A stretch of DNA of 64,000 nucleotides, from positions 16,334,945 to 16,398,944 of the forward strand of contig NC_043748.1 of the NCBI RefSeq assembly GCF_902148845.1, given 5' to 3'. The position numbers and the translations under genes were made by a program. This document shows positions 20,056-31,579 of this stretch, piece by piece. Source of the DNA: Salarias fasciatus. Taxonomy: Eukaryota; Chordata; Actinopteri; Blenniiformes; Blenniidae. The stretch's first letter is position 1, and every line of letters starts with the position of its first letter. The notes below the pieces were generated by a model, which did no database searches, was not told the DNA's origin, and saw only the letters and a list, made by a program, of their open reading frames with translations.

Positions 20056-22906
20056 GTAAGTATGAATGTGAACTTCTTCATTAAATACACTGAAAATAAA
20101 TCATTGCATTTATAAAATCTATTCAGATACCATTTTTGTGATGAACTGAGTGATTATGGTTCATGTCATTTATTGTTTTTCCTCAGTGCATGCAAGTACT
20201 CCTCCTTCTATGATCCTGGACACTCCCAGCTTCAAGACTGTGATGACGGCTACCTCTGATGTGAAAGCCACATGCTTGATCAGCACTGTTTTTGATGCCA
20301 AGGTGACCTGGCTTTTGAACGAACAACTTGCACCAAGTAACACTGTTTCCCAATCCTCCAACACAAGTTATGTAACAAGTGAAGTAACTGTTCCTTCAAC
20401 AAAGTGGAAGCAGCTGAAACATGTTACATGCAGAGCTGAACATGCATGTTTTTCATCTGTGGAAAAGATCAAAAACATCACAGGTAAGATCACCTTTCAA
20501 CCTGAAAATCAGACACTGCTGAAGATACTAATTGATTCATTGTGTTCTTTGTTTTCTGCCGTCTTCATCTCTCAGAGCCTGAAGTTCCTGCTCCAGTGGT
20601 GATGATAAGCAGATCTCTTCCAGATCTTCTCAAGGGAAACAGTGCTGTGCTCAAGTGTGAAATCACACAACTTTCCTCACATGATCTCTCCATCATAATT
20701 CAGGCCAATGGAGTTGACATCTCTGACAATCAATATGTTGCTTTTCACAAAGCCTCAGACATTCATTCAGTGACCAAACACTTCAATGTTCCTGAAAAAT
20801 ACTGGAAAAAAGACCAAAGTTTCACTTGCAAGGTGAATCAAGGTTTTTCCAGCAGCAGCTCCTCCCAATCTATTGGCAATATTTTTGGTGAGTGGAATAT
20901 TCATAAATATATTTATCTGTTTAAATCAATGTATTCACTCATCAGTTTTCTGATTCATCTCTCATTTAGTGGATCCATCAGTGGAACTTTTTCTGATCCC
21001 CAGTCAGGACTCTGATTCACAAACACTCTCATGCTCTGGAAGTGGCTTCGACCCTCAAATCAAATGGTTGCCTGAGCTCCAGATCAGCTCTTCCTCAACA
21101 AAAGGCACCATCACCATGAGTGCAGATGGGCGTGTAGCAGTGACCAGTCGACTTCAAGTTCCTCGATCAGATTGGCAAAGTGGGAACGTCTTCACTTGTG
21201 AAGTCTCTGACAAGTCTCTCAACACAGCAGTCAACAAGAGTATCAGTGTCTGCTCAGGTAACCCGACAACACTCAACATTAGTCAGGAAATGATCAATAC
21301 AGTCTCACCACTTCTGAATCATATCTCATCACAATCGTTTCTCTATTTCCATTTGACTGATGTTGCAGTTTTATTTCCATTTGTTCTTCAGTTACTCCAG
21401 CATCCTCTCAGATTGCTGAGGTTTATGTTCATGGACCGCCACTGCAGCAGCTTCGGAGCAAAGAAAAGGCTCTGATGAATATCACCTGCCTTCTGGTCGG
21501 TCACAACCTTAAAGACTTCTCCATCAGGTGGAAGGTTGACAATAGCGAGTATTTAGGACAAAATGTTCATCAACAGCAACCAAAGAGCCACAGCAATGGG
21601 ACAGAGACGATGCAGAGCTTCTTTGGTGTGTCAGCAGAGGATTGGCATGCATATAAACAAGTGTCTTGTGAGGGAAAACATCAATGTTCCAACAAAGGCT
21701 ACGAGGCCCGTATCAGCAAAAGCAGAGTTAGTGGTAAAAATATGATTGTTCATTGTAAAAATAGTATCTTGGCTGAGAAACTTGCTTGTTCTCATTATAA
21801 ACTAACAGATACAGTTCAAAGAAAAAAAACAACTGATCCTTGGTTTCTGTCTTTTTGTGTTTCTTTAGATCTGCTCCCACCAACAGTGAAGATAATTCAA
21901 CCAACCGCCTCTGAGATGTCAGTGTCAGATATCTTCACGGTTGTTTGCCAAGTTTCTGGATTTTCCCCATCCAATATATTTGTCTACTGGGAGGAGAATG
22001 GAAAGGAACTTCCATCCTCTCTGTACGTCAATGGTCCAGTGTGGAAGTACACGAGGAGCAGCTCTTTCTCCATGAGCAGTAAATTAAACGTATCCAAAAG
22101 TCTGGACACACCAGTATATTCTTGTGTTGTCATCCATGAATCATCTGAAACACCTTTTCGAAGCAGCATGAAGGATGTTCTGGGTAAGTTCTTTATTTTT
22201 GTTTGCTCACATTTGCCTGAGTCCAAAACAATAAAAAGCTTTTCTGCTTCTTTTCTCAGCTCCAGTGGCCCTCAGTGAACCTTCAGTCCTCCTGCTTCAG
22301 AGTTCTAATGAACTTGTGTGCCTCGCCTTTGACTTCACTCCTGAAGCCATCAACATCACCTGGTTTCGTGATGGAACCTCAGAATTGCGGGATTACAATA
22401 CCAGTGAGCCACAAAGAGGTGCAGATGGAAGATTTAGCATTCGGAGCCACCTCCGTCTGTCTCTAATCGACTTCTTACCAGGAGTGGTGTTCACCTGCAA
22501 GGTGACCCATGCAAGCTTTACAAAGCTCCTGAATCTATCCAGACCAGGTAAGACTTCATCCATTCAGCCAATGTTTTCCAGAAGATGATATAACAGCATA
22601 TTTAACGGTGCACGCCAGACACAAAATCACTTTTGAACTGTCAAACAAAAAATATTTGATCACAGACACGCTGGAGCAGTGTGATTTTTTAGATCACATC
22701 GTCCATGCTGAAGTGAGCCAAGATATAGGAGTGGAAACTGTGCACATGGCCTTCACCTTCCTCATCCTGTTCCTTATTTCTGTTGTCTATGGTGTTTTTG
22801 CTACCATGTTTAAGGTGAGACTCTGCCTTTTCTTTCAGCTTGACAGTTGCTTCTGGTCAATAAGCTGAGACATTCCTGTGTTTTGTTTCTTTTACAGACC
22901 AAATGA
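19738..22906 (+). CDS. ighd: Immunoglobulin delta heavy-chain constant gene (C-delta1-7, TM1, TM2)
   Basis: Complete delta constant gene with exons 19738-20055, 20187-20483, 20576-20887, 20970-21257, 21392-21733, 21869-22183, 22260-22547, 22666-22814 and 22898-22906. All junctions are phase 1 with GT-AG borders except the in-phase TM1/TM2 junction, and no stop interrupts any domain. Seven single C-delta domains is the basic teleost number. There is no delta2-3-4 block duplication as found in some species. No secretory tail or separate secretory exon is seen. C-delta1 has no upstream light-chain Cys exon of its own, fitting the known C-mu1-C-delta1 chimeric splice. Confidence 0.96.
20187..20483 (+). 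CDS. ighd: C-delta2 exon
   Basis: 99 codons, [11 protein letters not shown] at the start; core [20 protein letters not shown]. Acceptor TTTTTCCTCAG, donor GTAAGA. Sequons NTS and NIT. Confidence 0.95.
20576..20887 (+). CDS. ighd: C-delta3 exon
   Basis: 104 codons, [11 protein letters not shown] at the start; cysteines in LKCEITQ and FTCKVNQ. The central Trp of the fold is not obvious: IIIQANG stands where xxWxxNG is expected. Donor GTGAGT. Confidence 0.94.
20970..21257 (+). CDS. ighd: C-delta4 exon
   Basis: 96 codons, [11 protein letters not shown] at the start; core [22 protein letters not shown]. Acceptor CTCATTTAG, donor GTAACC. Confidence 0.95.
21392..21733 (+). CDS. ighd: C-delta5 exon
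   Basis: 114 codons, [12 protein letters not shown] at the start; core [25 protein letters not shown]. Acceptor TTGTTCTTCAG (21381-21391), chosen because it keeps phase 1 and the usual domain start. Donor GTAAAA. Confidence 0.93.
21869..22183 (+). CDS. ighd: C-delta6 exon
   Basis: 105 codons, [11 protein letters not shown] at the start; core [26 protein letters not shown]. Acceptor TTTCTTTAG, donor GTAAGT. Confidence 0.95.
22260..22547 (+). CDS. ighd: C-delta7 exon
   Basis: 96 codons, [12 protein letters not shown] at the start; core [25 protein letters not shown]. Acceptor TTTTCTCAG, donor GTAAGA. Last extracellular domain before the membrane exons. Confidence 0.95.
22666..22814 (+). CDS. 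ighd: Delta membrane exon TM1
   Basis: 49 codons: acidic linker [10 protein letters not shown]..., then a transmembrane helix [20 protein letters not shown] and MFK. Acceptor ATCACAG, donor GTGAGA. The linker holds a Cys that may bridge the two heavy chains. Confidence 0.94.
22898..22906 (+). CDS. ighd: Delta membrane exon TM2 (T-K-stop)
   Basis: After acceptor TCTTTTACAG, ACC AAA TGA encodes Thr-Lys-stop, giving a short tail F-K-T-K. Confidence 0.88.
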   Translation, partial: TK

Positions 22907-23081
22907 TGACAAGACGACTCCCTGCAGACTTGAGGATTTTGATGCCATGTCACCCAGATGTGTTCAGTTTTCTCTGCTTTGCTTTTGTATTTCTGGTGTT
23001 GTGTTCCGTGAAAAAAAAGAAAAAAAAGTACTTTGTCCGTGGTTTAATGCGTACTTGATGCATAATGCTGTTGTGTGTAAA

Positions 23082-23087
23082 AATAAA
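23082..23087 (+). terminator. ighd: Poly(A) signal of membrane delta mRNA
   Basis: AATAAA 176 bp after the delta stop. Confidence 0.7.
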
Positions 23088-25165
23088 AAGAAGAGATTAA
23101 TAAATTACATATTTCATTCTCGTCCTTCAAATGTTTCAATTAATCTCAAAAGCTTTACTTTCAATCTCATACTCGAGGGCTGCAGTCCTGCATGGTCTCA
23201 GCGTCTCCTGGCTTCAACACACTTGATTTTAAAACAGTGCCTTGTTTCCAGGCTGTCTGCTGACATTAGTAGAAGCAAATTCATTAAATTCCGGTGGAGA
23301 CATTTAGAACATGCGGGCCTGTGTGGCCCTCCAGGACCAGAAGTTCTTCCTGTGCCATACAGTGTTCTCAAAGTACTCCAGTCGTCCACAAGAGTGAGAC
23401 AAAGCTCCACATGCAGCGGTGTGAGAGCACCACCTCCATGTGAAATAGCAGCCCTGGAGACATTTGAAGATGCTGACACATCGGAACTGGATGCACTGTG
23501 GCAGTATATGATAGAAAGGTGCATTCATCTTTAAATACAGAGGCTCTTTTTGTGTCTCCTCTCTTCCATACATCCACACTGACACACAGAGCCACTGTAA
23601 ATCTGAGCTGTGTGTTTCTATCTGTATTTGTGTACCTTGTGGGTTTCTTGGAATTCACATCTGGGAGGGATGACAACAAACACATCAGGGCTTCCTATTG
23701 GCTACTTCTGGAGTGATCTGGCAGAGTGTGTGGTCCTATTGGCTGGGGACCCCTGGCAGCCTGCCCAAATCTGTGAATCAGATGTGATCATGTCATCAGA
23801 TCACTGTGAAGATATTTTTTGTAGCTGCTCTGATCCTTTTCTTAAACATTCCATACAGATAAATGAACTGAATTCACTTCTCATAACTGAATCACATTTC
23901 CTTTGCCTTACACTCTGACTTTTTCTGTCGAAATCATAAATGAGAGAGTCCTTCATCATGGTTTATCGTTATGTCTTGGGATAAATTCAGATTGTAATGT
24001 GCTGAATAAACTTTGACCTTTGACATGGAGTACTTAACTGGTGTCAGCCTCTCTTCTAGAACTGGCTGCTTTTTAAAATATTTTTGCTCTGGTTGAAAGG
24101 TTCCTCATGAATAAATATTGTCTGATTGATTGATTGATCCTGTCTTATCCAAACTAATTTAAGTAAGTCTGATGAAAAAGTACAAAAAAAAATAAAAAAA
24201 ATCCATCCATTCATCCATCATGGATGCTGGAGTCTCACCCAGTCCATTCTATCAAATTTCCAGCATCAGAATAAATAAAGTAAAAAAAAAAAAAATTCAC
24301 AGCTTCAGGTTTCATGATTTATCAAGTTTGTATTTATGAAGAGTCTTCATGCATCCTTGAATGGTCATAAATAAACACTTTCATAAATCATATTAGTTTG
24401 ACTTTTCACATGACTGAAACTTCAGACATAACTGAGATCAAAGTTTTGTTTCTCAGTGTTGTTTCAGTTCTCTTATTGCTTCTGTAGGTTTCACTAGAAG
24501 GCTTCAGAGAAAATGTGTTGCGTTCAAACCATTTCAGTGACCTTACAATGCAAACAAGTTTCAGTCGTAGCTGTTGCTCTGCTAATGATGCTTGACAGGA
24601 CTGTTTTGCATTTGCTTCAGCATGAACAGGATGTGAGAGTGAAACTGCTCCCTACATGACAACAGACACTCAGGGAGTCGATCAACTATAATGTCTAATT
24701 CTTAATGTCCTCCCTATATTTACGTACAAATGAACAGAAATTATAATAATTCACATTCAGCCCATTCGGGATGTTAACAGTACAACAAAGACCATCAACA
24801 ATTGAAACAATCATAACCAGGTCAAAACGAACAAAAGTTCAAAACAGAGAATAGACGTTAAAAAAAAAAAACAAAACAAAAAAATCCAAATCTGAGAAAA
24901 TTAATGAATGAATCAACAACAACTTTCGAAAATAAAATTGAAGACAAAATGCAGCATGAGATTGTGAAAATCCTTCAGAACGAGAAAGAAAAATGGTCTA
25001 ACGGGGTTGAAAATTTCGGAAAACTATGAATCATTATATTAGATTAAGAAAGGTATCTTTAAGAATAAGTCAGTGTCTTTTGTGTGAAAATTTACCTGTC
25101 TGATGTGAAATCTTGAATTGTGTGTCTTTAGATTTTGTTCATATCCAGCATGTTTTCTTCTCCAG
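23088..25165. other. Region 3' of ighd, no gene recognised
   Basis: About 2 kb. An open frame ending at 23534 spans the delta TM2 exon and 3' UTR and has no known domain. From 24060 on it is AT-rich with A-runs. TTTTGCAT at about 24604 is a 7-of-8 octamer. Confidence 0.5.
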
Positions 25166-25251
25166 GTGTGAAATGTGAACAGCTGACAGCCACCTTGACT
25201 GTGCAGCTCGGTCAGTGTCTGAACATCACCTGGCAGCTTTCTGATCAGTGA
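25166..25251 (+). pseudogene. ighv: VH remnant V0 (framework 1 only)
   Basis: After acceptor TTCTTCTCCAG the reading V-K-C-E-Q-L-T-A-T-L-T-V-Q-L-G-Q-C-L-N-I-T-W-Q-L-S matches framework 1 of V2/V4/V5 (CEQLTQPAS...QPGQ.LTI.CQVS). The conserved Cys23 is Trp, a stop follows at 25249-25251, and the rest of the V region and the RSS are missing. It is the first V-like sequence downstream of ighd. Confidence 0.85.
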
Positions 25252-26450
25252 ACAGCCATCAAACACCATGGATTCATCTGGTAACAAAGAGCATCAGCAG
25301 AGCAGAGTGAAAACCTCCCAGAGCCTGAACAGCTGCAACATGAAGTCACGAAAAGAGCATTCTACTGTTAATAATGTCAGACCAGTTCACTGGTACAATA
25401 AAGGACAATAAGGTCCATTTCAAAATTAAGCCCTCTCGTTTTCATGTTTGGAAATGATATGGCTCTGATTACCAGGAATTAATAAACCATTAGTTTCACA
25501 GAATGATGTTCATCTTATTTGAACCTGGTATCAAATAAAATTGGTCCAGTTTACTTTGTCACTTGGTTTATTTCAAGAAGTAAAAGTCAAATGTATTCAC
25601 TTTTGTTATCATTCGATTCCTGTGGGACTTTTCATTGAATTAGTGGCCATTATCAATGTGTAAGATATGATCAGTCACTATTTGGCTCTCAGGTAATGAG
25701 GATGAAGTTTTGTGGCCCCTCAGTGACCAGAGACCAACACTGTCTCACATCTCTTGGAATTCTAACCAGTGTTGAGAATACTGTGTTACTGTAAATCCTC
25801 CACACGGGGGCAGCAGCAGGCTGGTAACTATCAATGCAGTTCAAATGACTGAAGTGTCTAAAAATCTGTTCCTTCATATTTTGTCCAAATGCTGTCTCTT
25901 TGGAGCTTGAACTTCAGCCAAAGTTTTTTTTTTTTTTTTTTATATTCAGCATTTGAAGCAAATTAGCAGGATTAAATAAACCACACGTCACTTTTGGGAG
26001 AGTTGTCTGCATGTTATCAAGTATTCTCAACTTTTCTACAAGAAATATTTTGACCACATACATTTATGAACACAGCAACAGTGAAAGATCACAAAAGATT
26101 TCAATAATCATTTTATATCTTCAGTTTTTGGCAGTATGACTCAGTTTGATACTGTGTTTTGCGATGTCCTGTTTTTACCAAATGTCTCATTTTAATGTCT
26201 TAATGTTGCTGTGCAGGTGTTGCAGGGTAAATAAATTGTGTGTTTTCACACACTGCATGAAGTATGAGGAGAGACCAGATGCTGCTGAGCTGAAGAGGAA
26301 GAGCATCCTCACGTAACAGAATTATCCTAAAATCTAAAACAAATAAGATAAAACAGTGACAGTGGAGAAATGTAAGACAAGGAGATAACAACTAATGTCA
26401 AGAAATGCAGTTAAAGAAAAGGTGTGTTTGTTTTTGAGAGGGAGGAGCTG
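25252..26450. other. Spacer before V1
   Basis: AT-rich non-coding sequence. Nothing recognised besides a poly-T run at 25924-25940. Confidence 0.55.
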
Positions 26451-26458
26451 ATGCAAAC
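26451..26458 (+). promoter_or_regulatory. V1 promoter octamer ATGCAAAC
   Basis: Seven of eight match to ATGCAAAT, 107 bp before the V1 start codon, with a TATA-like TTTATAT at about 26475. Confidence 0.65.
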
Positions 26459-26557
26459 TCTGATCACTTCCTCCTTTATATGTTAGACAGTTGATGACAG
26501 AAACTAAATCATTGACCAAAACACTTGAAGACTGATCAGAAACAAACTGATTCAACA

Positions 26558-26998
26558 ATGATCAGACTTCATTATGTGGCTGTTTTTCTCATCTTGTCAG
26601 TAAACTGGACAGGTAAGGACGAATGATTAAAAAAAAGTCATGCCTCAATTCAAATAACAGCTCAATTGAAATATCTTATGTTTCTGGTCCAGGTGCTGAC
26701 AGTCAAACACTGACTCAGTCTGAATCAGTGGTAAAGAGGCCTGGAGAATCAACCAGACTGACCTGCACATATTCAGGGTTTGGAACAAGCAATTACGATA
26801 CAGCTTGGATCAGACAGCCTGCTGGAAAAGGACTGGAATGGATTGCCTATATCTACGGTGATGGCAGCGGCACTTTTTACTCGGACTCAGTCAGAGGCCG
26901 GTTCACCATCTCCAGAGACAACAGTAACAAGCAGGTGTATCTGCAGATGAACAGTGTCACTACTGAGGATTCTGCTGTTTATTTCTGTGCTCGAGACT
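26558..26998 (+). CDS. ighv: VH gene V1, intact
   Basis: Leader exon 26558-26612 ([18 protein letters not shown]), intron with GTAAGG donor, V exon from 26693. Mature region starts [18 protein letters not shown]. Conserved residues are present: Cys23 in RLTCTYSG, Trp41 in TAWIRQ, Cys104 in VYFCAR. The 23-RSS is heptamer CACAGTG (26999-27005), 23-bp spacer, nonamer ACAAAAACT (27029-27037). It should be able to recombine. Confidence 0.95.
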
Positions 26999-27037
26999 CA
27001 CAGTGACTCAAGTCAGCTGAGCAGCTGTACAAAAACT

Positions 27038-27544
27038 CAACATGTTGAACTATATTATGTCATTATCATCAGTTAAAAGAAAGTGTATTATAGTTAATCA
27101 TATCTGAAACACGGTTGCACCATCCTGCTGTGCAGCATTTGAACTGATGTACAACAACAAAAATCAACCCCCACAATAAAGAATGTGTGTTAACTTTGCT
27201 CATTGATACCTGGGATTGACTCCAGTTCACCAAAACCTTCAAATTGTCCAAAGCAGCATAGAAGATGGAGGAATATGAAGCAACATTTGACTTTTTTGCA
27301 TTTTTTTTTTGTTTTTTTTTTGTTGTTCTTTTTGTTTTTATGACTGATTTTACTGTCCAGCACTTGGCGTTGTTTTTTTCATGAATATGAAAAGTGCTAT
27401 TAAAAATGAGGGAGGATTGATTAATTGATTGATCAACTGATTTGTCCAAATTAAAAGCAAAACACAAAATTCTAATTCGGTTCCATTTGATGACTGGTGC
27501 TGGTCTGACAGTCCCTCCTCTTTAATGTATTTCCACTGTCCTCT
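27038..27544. other. Spacer V1-V2
   Basis: AT-rich, with T-runs at 27301-27330 and a (GATT)-like stretch at 27415-27445. No gene. Confidence 0.6.
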
Positions 27545-27552
27545 ATGCAAAT
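27545..27552 (+). promoter_or_regulatory. V2 promoter octamer ATGCAAAT
   Basis: Perfect octamer 97 bp before the V2 start codon. Confidence 0.8.
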
Positions 27553-27641
27553 CAGCCAGAATCTCAGTGTTACTATAAAGACTTGACATCATGTTGCTCA
27601 TTGTCCAGAAGAGGAGAAGCTCCCACCAGATTCCCTCCACC

Positions 27642-28091
27642 ATGTTCTCTGTGACTCTGCTGCTGCTGGCTGCTGCATCCTGTGAGTGTCAGTGAGGCAG
27701 ACATGCTGCCGCTCTGATCACAGCAGATTGTCTGCACAGACGTAACACAGTGTTTAACGACAAAGTGTGTTTCTCCACAGGTGTAAGGAGTCAACAGCTC
27801 ACACAGCCAGCCTCTGTGGTTGTGCAGCCTGGAGAGAGTCTGACCATCAACTGTCAGGTGTCTTATTCTGTGAGCGGCTATTGGACTGGTTGGATCAGAC
27901 AGCCTGCAGGAAAAGGACTGGAGTGGATCGGAGTGGCACGTGCTGGATCTACAACATATTACAAAGATTCCCTCAGAAATAAGTTCAGCATTTCCACAGA
28001 CTCTTCCAGCAACACAGTGACTCTCAGAGGACAGAATATGCAGCTTCAAGACTCTGCTGTGTTTCTCATGGAAACACAAGTCAATGCATGA
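27642..28091 (+). pseudogene. ighv: VH pseudogene V2, 3' end lost
   Basis: Leader exon 27642-27681 (MFSVTLLLLAAAS), V exon from 27781 after TTTCTCCACAG. Frameworks 1-3 are normal (SQQLTQPASVVVQPGES, Cys23 in INCQVS, Trp41 in TGWIRQ). After DSAV the sequence becomes FLMETQVNA and stops, so Cys104 and the YYC motif are gone and no RSS follows. The next promoter (V3) begins about 25 bp later, so a deletion probably removed the V2 end. It is closely related to V4. Confidence 0.88.
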
Positions 28092-28116
28092 CTCATTTCC
28101 ACAATGTGGTTTCCTG

Positions 28117-28124
28117 ATGCAAAT
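28117..28124 (+). promoter_or_regulatory. V3 promoter octamer ATGCAAAT
   Basis: Perfect octamer 88 bp before the V3 start codon. Confidence 0.8.
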
Positions 28125-28204
28125 CTTTCCTCTGAGCAGTGTACTTCTGTCCTGCTGACTCATCTTGTTCATTGTGTGGAGCTTCAGGGCTCAGATCTCT
28201 GAAC

Positions 28205-28660
28205 ATGCTCACTCTGCTGCTGGTTGCCCTCTTGCTGCCCTGTGAGTCTCCTGCTTGTTTGGTTTCAGCTTTCACCACAAGCCAGCAGCGACTTCATGAT
28301 TTCAAGAAATTTTCCAGATGACTTTCTAACTCTCTTCTGTGGTTTCTCAGACTGTTCAGGGCAGTCAATGGAGTCCATCACTCCCAGTCCAGTGGTGAAA
28401 ACTCCTGGAGAGACTCTCCGTCTGTCCTGCAGAGGATCTGGCTTCACATTTAGCTGCTGTGTTATGGTCTGGGTCAGACAACCTGCAGGAAAAGCACTGG
28501 GATGGATTGGAAGCAGCTATTCTAATCCTAGTAGTAATAATTATCCCAGCAGCCTGAGGGGACGTATTGAAGTCAGTTGAGATGACAGCAGCAGCATGAC
28601 ATATATGACACTGTCCAATTTAGTACCAGAGGATTCTGCTGTGTATTATTGTGCCAAAGA
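28205..28660 (+). pseudogene. ighv: VH pseudogene V3, stop in framework 3
   Basis: Leader exon 28205-28241 (MLTLLLVALLLP), V exon from 28351. It reads GQSMESITPSPVVKTPGET with Cys23 in RLSCRGSGFTFS and Trp41 in VMVWVRQ, a different V subgroup from its neighbours. A TGA stop falls in framework 3 after RIEVS (about 28578). Cys104 is present (AVYYCAK). The putative heptamer CACCATG (28661-28667) has no nonamer at 23 bp. Confidence 0.9.
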
Positions 28661-28699
28661 CACCATGACTCACATCAACAGAGGATCTCTGCAGTGACC

Positions 28700-30355
28700 A
28701 ACACGTGGCCGTACAGGACAAGCATGTTGTCCTATGAGCTAAAAATAGCCTGCATTGGACCTGTTTTAATGAGGAAGGAGCAAATGCTGATCTCTGTCCC
28801 TTTGCGTTCCAGAGTTTTATTATGAAAGAGGATCATTGATGCCAACGTACAAATGTATCAGATGGCCTCAACGGTGATCAAACCTCAGTTTGCTCTTGTT
28901 TCTCATTTCATTTAAATTCACTGCAGCAATCACTTGTACAGTTAAGGGTTAATGTTAATTAAACCAAATATAAGCGTGTCATAAAGTATGGTTATATCAA
29001 AGTACCTCATGAAGTTTGTCGGCACTGACAGTGAAACACACCGGTGATTGAAATCAGTTATTAAATGGAGGTAACAATCAACATCATTTGTATCAGAGGA
29101 TCAACAGCTTGATGATGGAAGAATTTGGATCTGATCAAAGGCAGTCAGCAATGGAAATAAGGCTGGATATGCATTGATTTGCAAACTTTTCATTTCACAT
29201 TTGTATCAACTAATTAATCTATTTATTCATTGAATTATTAGTTTTTTCTTTCTCCCTGTTTCTCATTGTAAAGACTCCCTCAGTTCTTCAGGCTGCTGCA
29301 GTTGTTGGAGCCAATTAAGAAAGTAAATTTAATTTTGTATTTGATATATATTTAAGTTATGGTCAGAAAAATTAGGGATTGTGTTTGTTTTGTGGATAAT
29401 TATTAGTCTGTATCTCTCCTCCTCCCAGTCAGGCTCTCCTCCCTGCAATCAGGATAAAAGCGCAGGTGTGAGGGGTTCTGGTGAGGTGTGGAAGTGTGGA
29501 AGGAGGAAGAAGAGAAACAGTTTTTCGACCGCAGAAAGCGCAGATAGTAGAGCCACAAAAATATAGAAAGATTTGATTTGTTTTGTTCTATTTTGATTTA
29601 AGTCAACCACGGAGATCATTTTGGTTTGTTTAAATAAATCTGGAACTTTGAGTTTAAAGAAATATCTCCGCGAGTGCTTGTTGGTATGTGCGAGTCGGGA
29701 CCTCCTCCTCAAAGAGAATTGTTCTGGTTTGCTGGACTTTGGGATGAAAGAATCGCTGTAACAGCAGTTGTTTGGATCACTCTCATCAACGAATGTCAGT
29801 GGTTCCTGTCTGTTCTGCCTCTTTCATGTCATCAGTCATAAACCTGTTTCATTGTGTAACTCTGATGTCAACCTCAAATTCTAATTTTTTGTTGTGTTCC
29901 TGGTTAGTAAAAACTGAATAATACCACAAAGTTTCATTCTTCATCCCCTGACTTTTCTTTCAACAGATCATCTCTACAGGAATAAATTAGTTTGTTTTGT
30001 GTGGAATGACAAAATAAACAAGTCAATCCTTCAGTGTAGGTTCAAGTAGCAATGATCCAAGCAAAATTTGCTCCCATCACTGTTCCAAAGTATATTCATG
30101 ACACAGCCGTCTAAATTCTTGGTGAATCGCTGTTCAGTTTTCTCGAGACTTGAGAACATTTAATTGATTCTTGCATCAGAGAAGAAGCTTGAATATCATC
30201 ACCTTTAATTCAAACATGCTTCAACATTCAGCTGCATGTATAAAGTACTGGTCCTGAGTTAAGGAAACAGATGTCCTTTAAAGACTTATAGACAAAGTAA
30301 AGTGTTGACTTGATAGTCGAGTTAGACCATCCTTAATTCATGGATCACATTCAAT
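28700..30355. other. Spacer V3-V4
   Basis: About 1.6 kb of AT-rich DNA. The open frame at 29381-29566 has no recognisable domain. Nothing else seen. Confidence 0.5.
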
Positions 30356-30363
30356 ATGCAAAT
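30356..30363 (+). promoter_or_regulatory. V4 promoter octamer ATGCAAAT
   Basis: Perfect octamer 99 bp before the V4 ATG, with TATATAAA at 30389-30396. The same pair recurs at V5. Confidence 0.85.
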
Positions 30364-30454
30364 TCAGTGTTCTTCCTTCCCAGTCACATATATAAAGCAC
30401 TGACATCAGGAAGACGTTCACAGCTCATCAGTTTCAACTGAGTTTCAAGACATC

Positions 30455-30880
30455 ATGTTTACTGCAGCTCTGTTCCTGTTGCTGGCATTTGGATCTTGTG
30501 AGTCTCTATAAATGTCAGTTACTGTATGACTCACTTTCATACTTAAACATTCCTTTTTTTTTCTCTCTCTCTCTCTCAAACAGATGGGAGGTGTGAACAG
30601 CTGACACAACCCGCTTCTATGATAATACAGCCGGGTCAAGACCTGACCATCGCCTGTCAGGTGTCTTATTCTGTGAGCAGCTATTACACTGGTTGGATCA
30701 GACAGCCTGCAGGAAAAGGACTGGAGTGGATTGGAGTGGCAGCTGGATCTACAACATATTACAAAGATTCCCTCAGAAATAAGTTCAGCATCTCCACAGA
30801 CTCTTCCAGCAACACAGTGACTCTCAGAGGACAGAATATGCAGCCTCAAGACTCTGCTGTGTATTACTGTGCAAAAGATG
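30455..30880 (+). CDS. ighv: VH gene V4, intact coding, variant heptamer
   Basis: Leader exon 30455-30497 (MFTAALFLLLAFGS), V exon from 30584. Reads GRCEQLTQPASMIIQPGQD with Cys23 in IACQVS, Trp41 in TGWIRQ and Cys104 in AVYYCAK. RSS: heptamer CACCATG (30881-30887), 23-bp spacer, perfect nonamer ACAAAAACC (30911-30919). The heptamer keeps CAC but differs at two inner bases, so recombination is probably possible but reduced. Confidence 0.93.
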
Positions 30881-31480
30881 CACCATGAGAGAAAACACTG
30901 GTGAACTTAAACAAAAACCACTCAGCACGAACTACTGAAAGTCACCAGAGGTGGAGCTCTTATACCATTATTAATTTATTTCTGCATCCATCCATTCATG
31001 ACAGGAGTTTGTGACCTTAACCAACAAAACAACCCTATTTTCCCCTTCAATCAAACAAAACAAGTGTGGAACCACACAAACATTCAAAGCCTTGTCACAT
31101 CTTCACACCAAATTGTAGTTTATGTTGCAGTTATGAAATGAAAGAGCTACAATTAACATTTCCATGATCATATATCGACTTCCCCTCCCTAATTTAAGTT
31201 GATGAAATTTTATTAGTCTTGATGTTTACTCATATGTGAGTGCATGTATTGTGTGAGTTTGGCATTCACACATATGAATGCACATATGTGTGTATGAGTA
31301 TACGCTTCACATATTTCTCATTTAAAAATATTTAACAAGCCCTCGTGAAGCACTTGGAGTTGCGTTTTACTCACTTTAGGCATCATTTTAAAACTTAAAT
31401 TTGATTGATTGATTGTCTTTCATCTGAAGTCACTGTTTTACTACCCTGATTGTCATTTAAACCACATTCATGCATTCAAT

Positions 31481-31488
31481 ATGCAAAT
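31481..31488 (+). promoter_or_regulatory. V5 promoter octamer ATGCAAAT
   Basis: Perfect octamer 99 bp before the V5 ATG, with TATATAAA at 31514-31521. The V4 and V5 upstream regions are near-identical duplicates. Confidence 0.85.
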
Positions 31489-31579
31489 TCAGTGTTCTGC
31501 CTTTTCAGTCACATATATAAAGCACTGACATCAGGAAGACGTTCACATCTCATCAGTTTCAACTGAGTTTCAAGACATC

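Noticed and set aside
22878-23534. 218-codon frame over the ighd TM2 exon and 3' UTR
   Set aside because: Overlaps the delta last exon and poly(A) site in another frame; no similarity recognised.
27573-28172. 199-codon minus-strand frame, and similar antisense frames at 30445-30849 and 55551-55787
   Set aside because: Antisense shadows of V genes, repeated wherever a V gene of that type lies.
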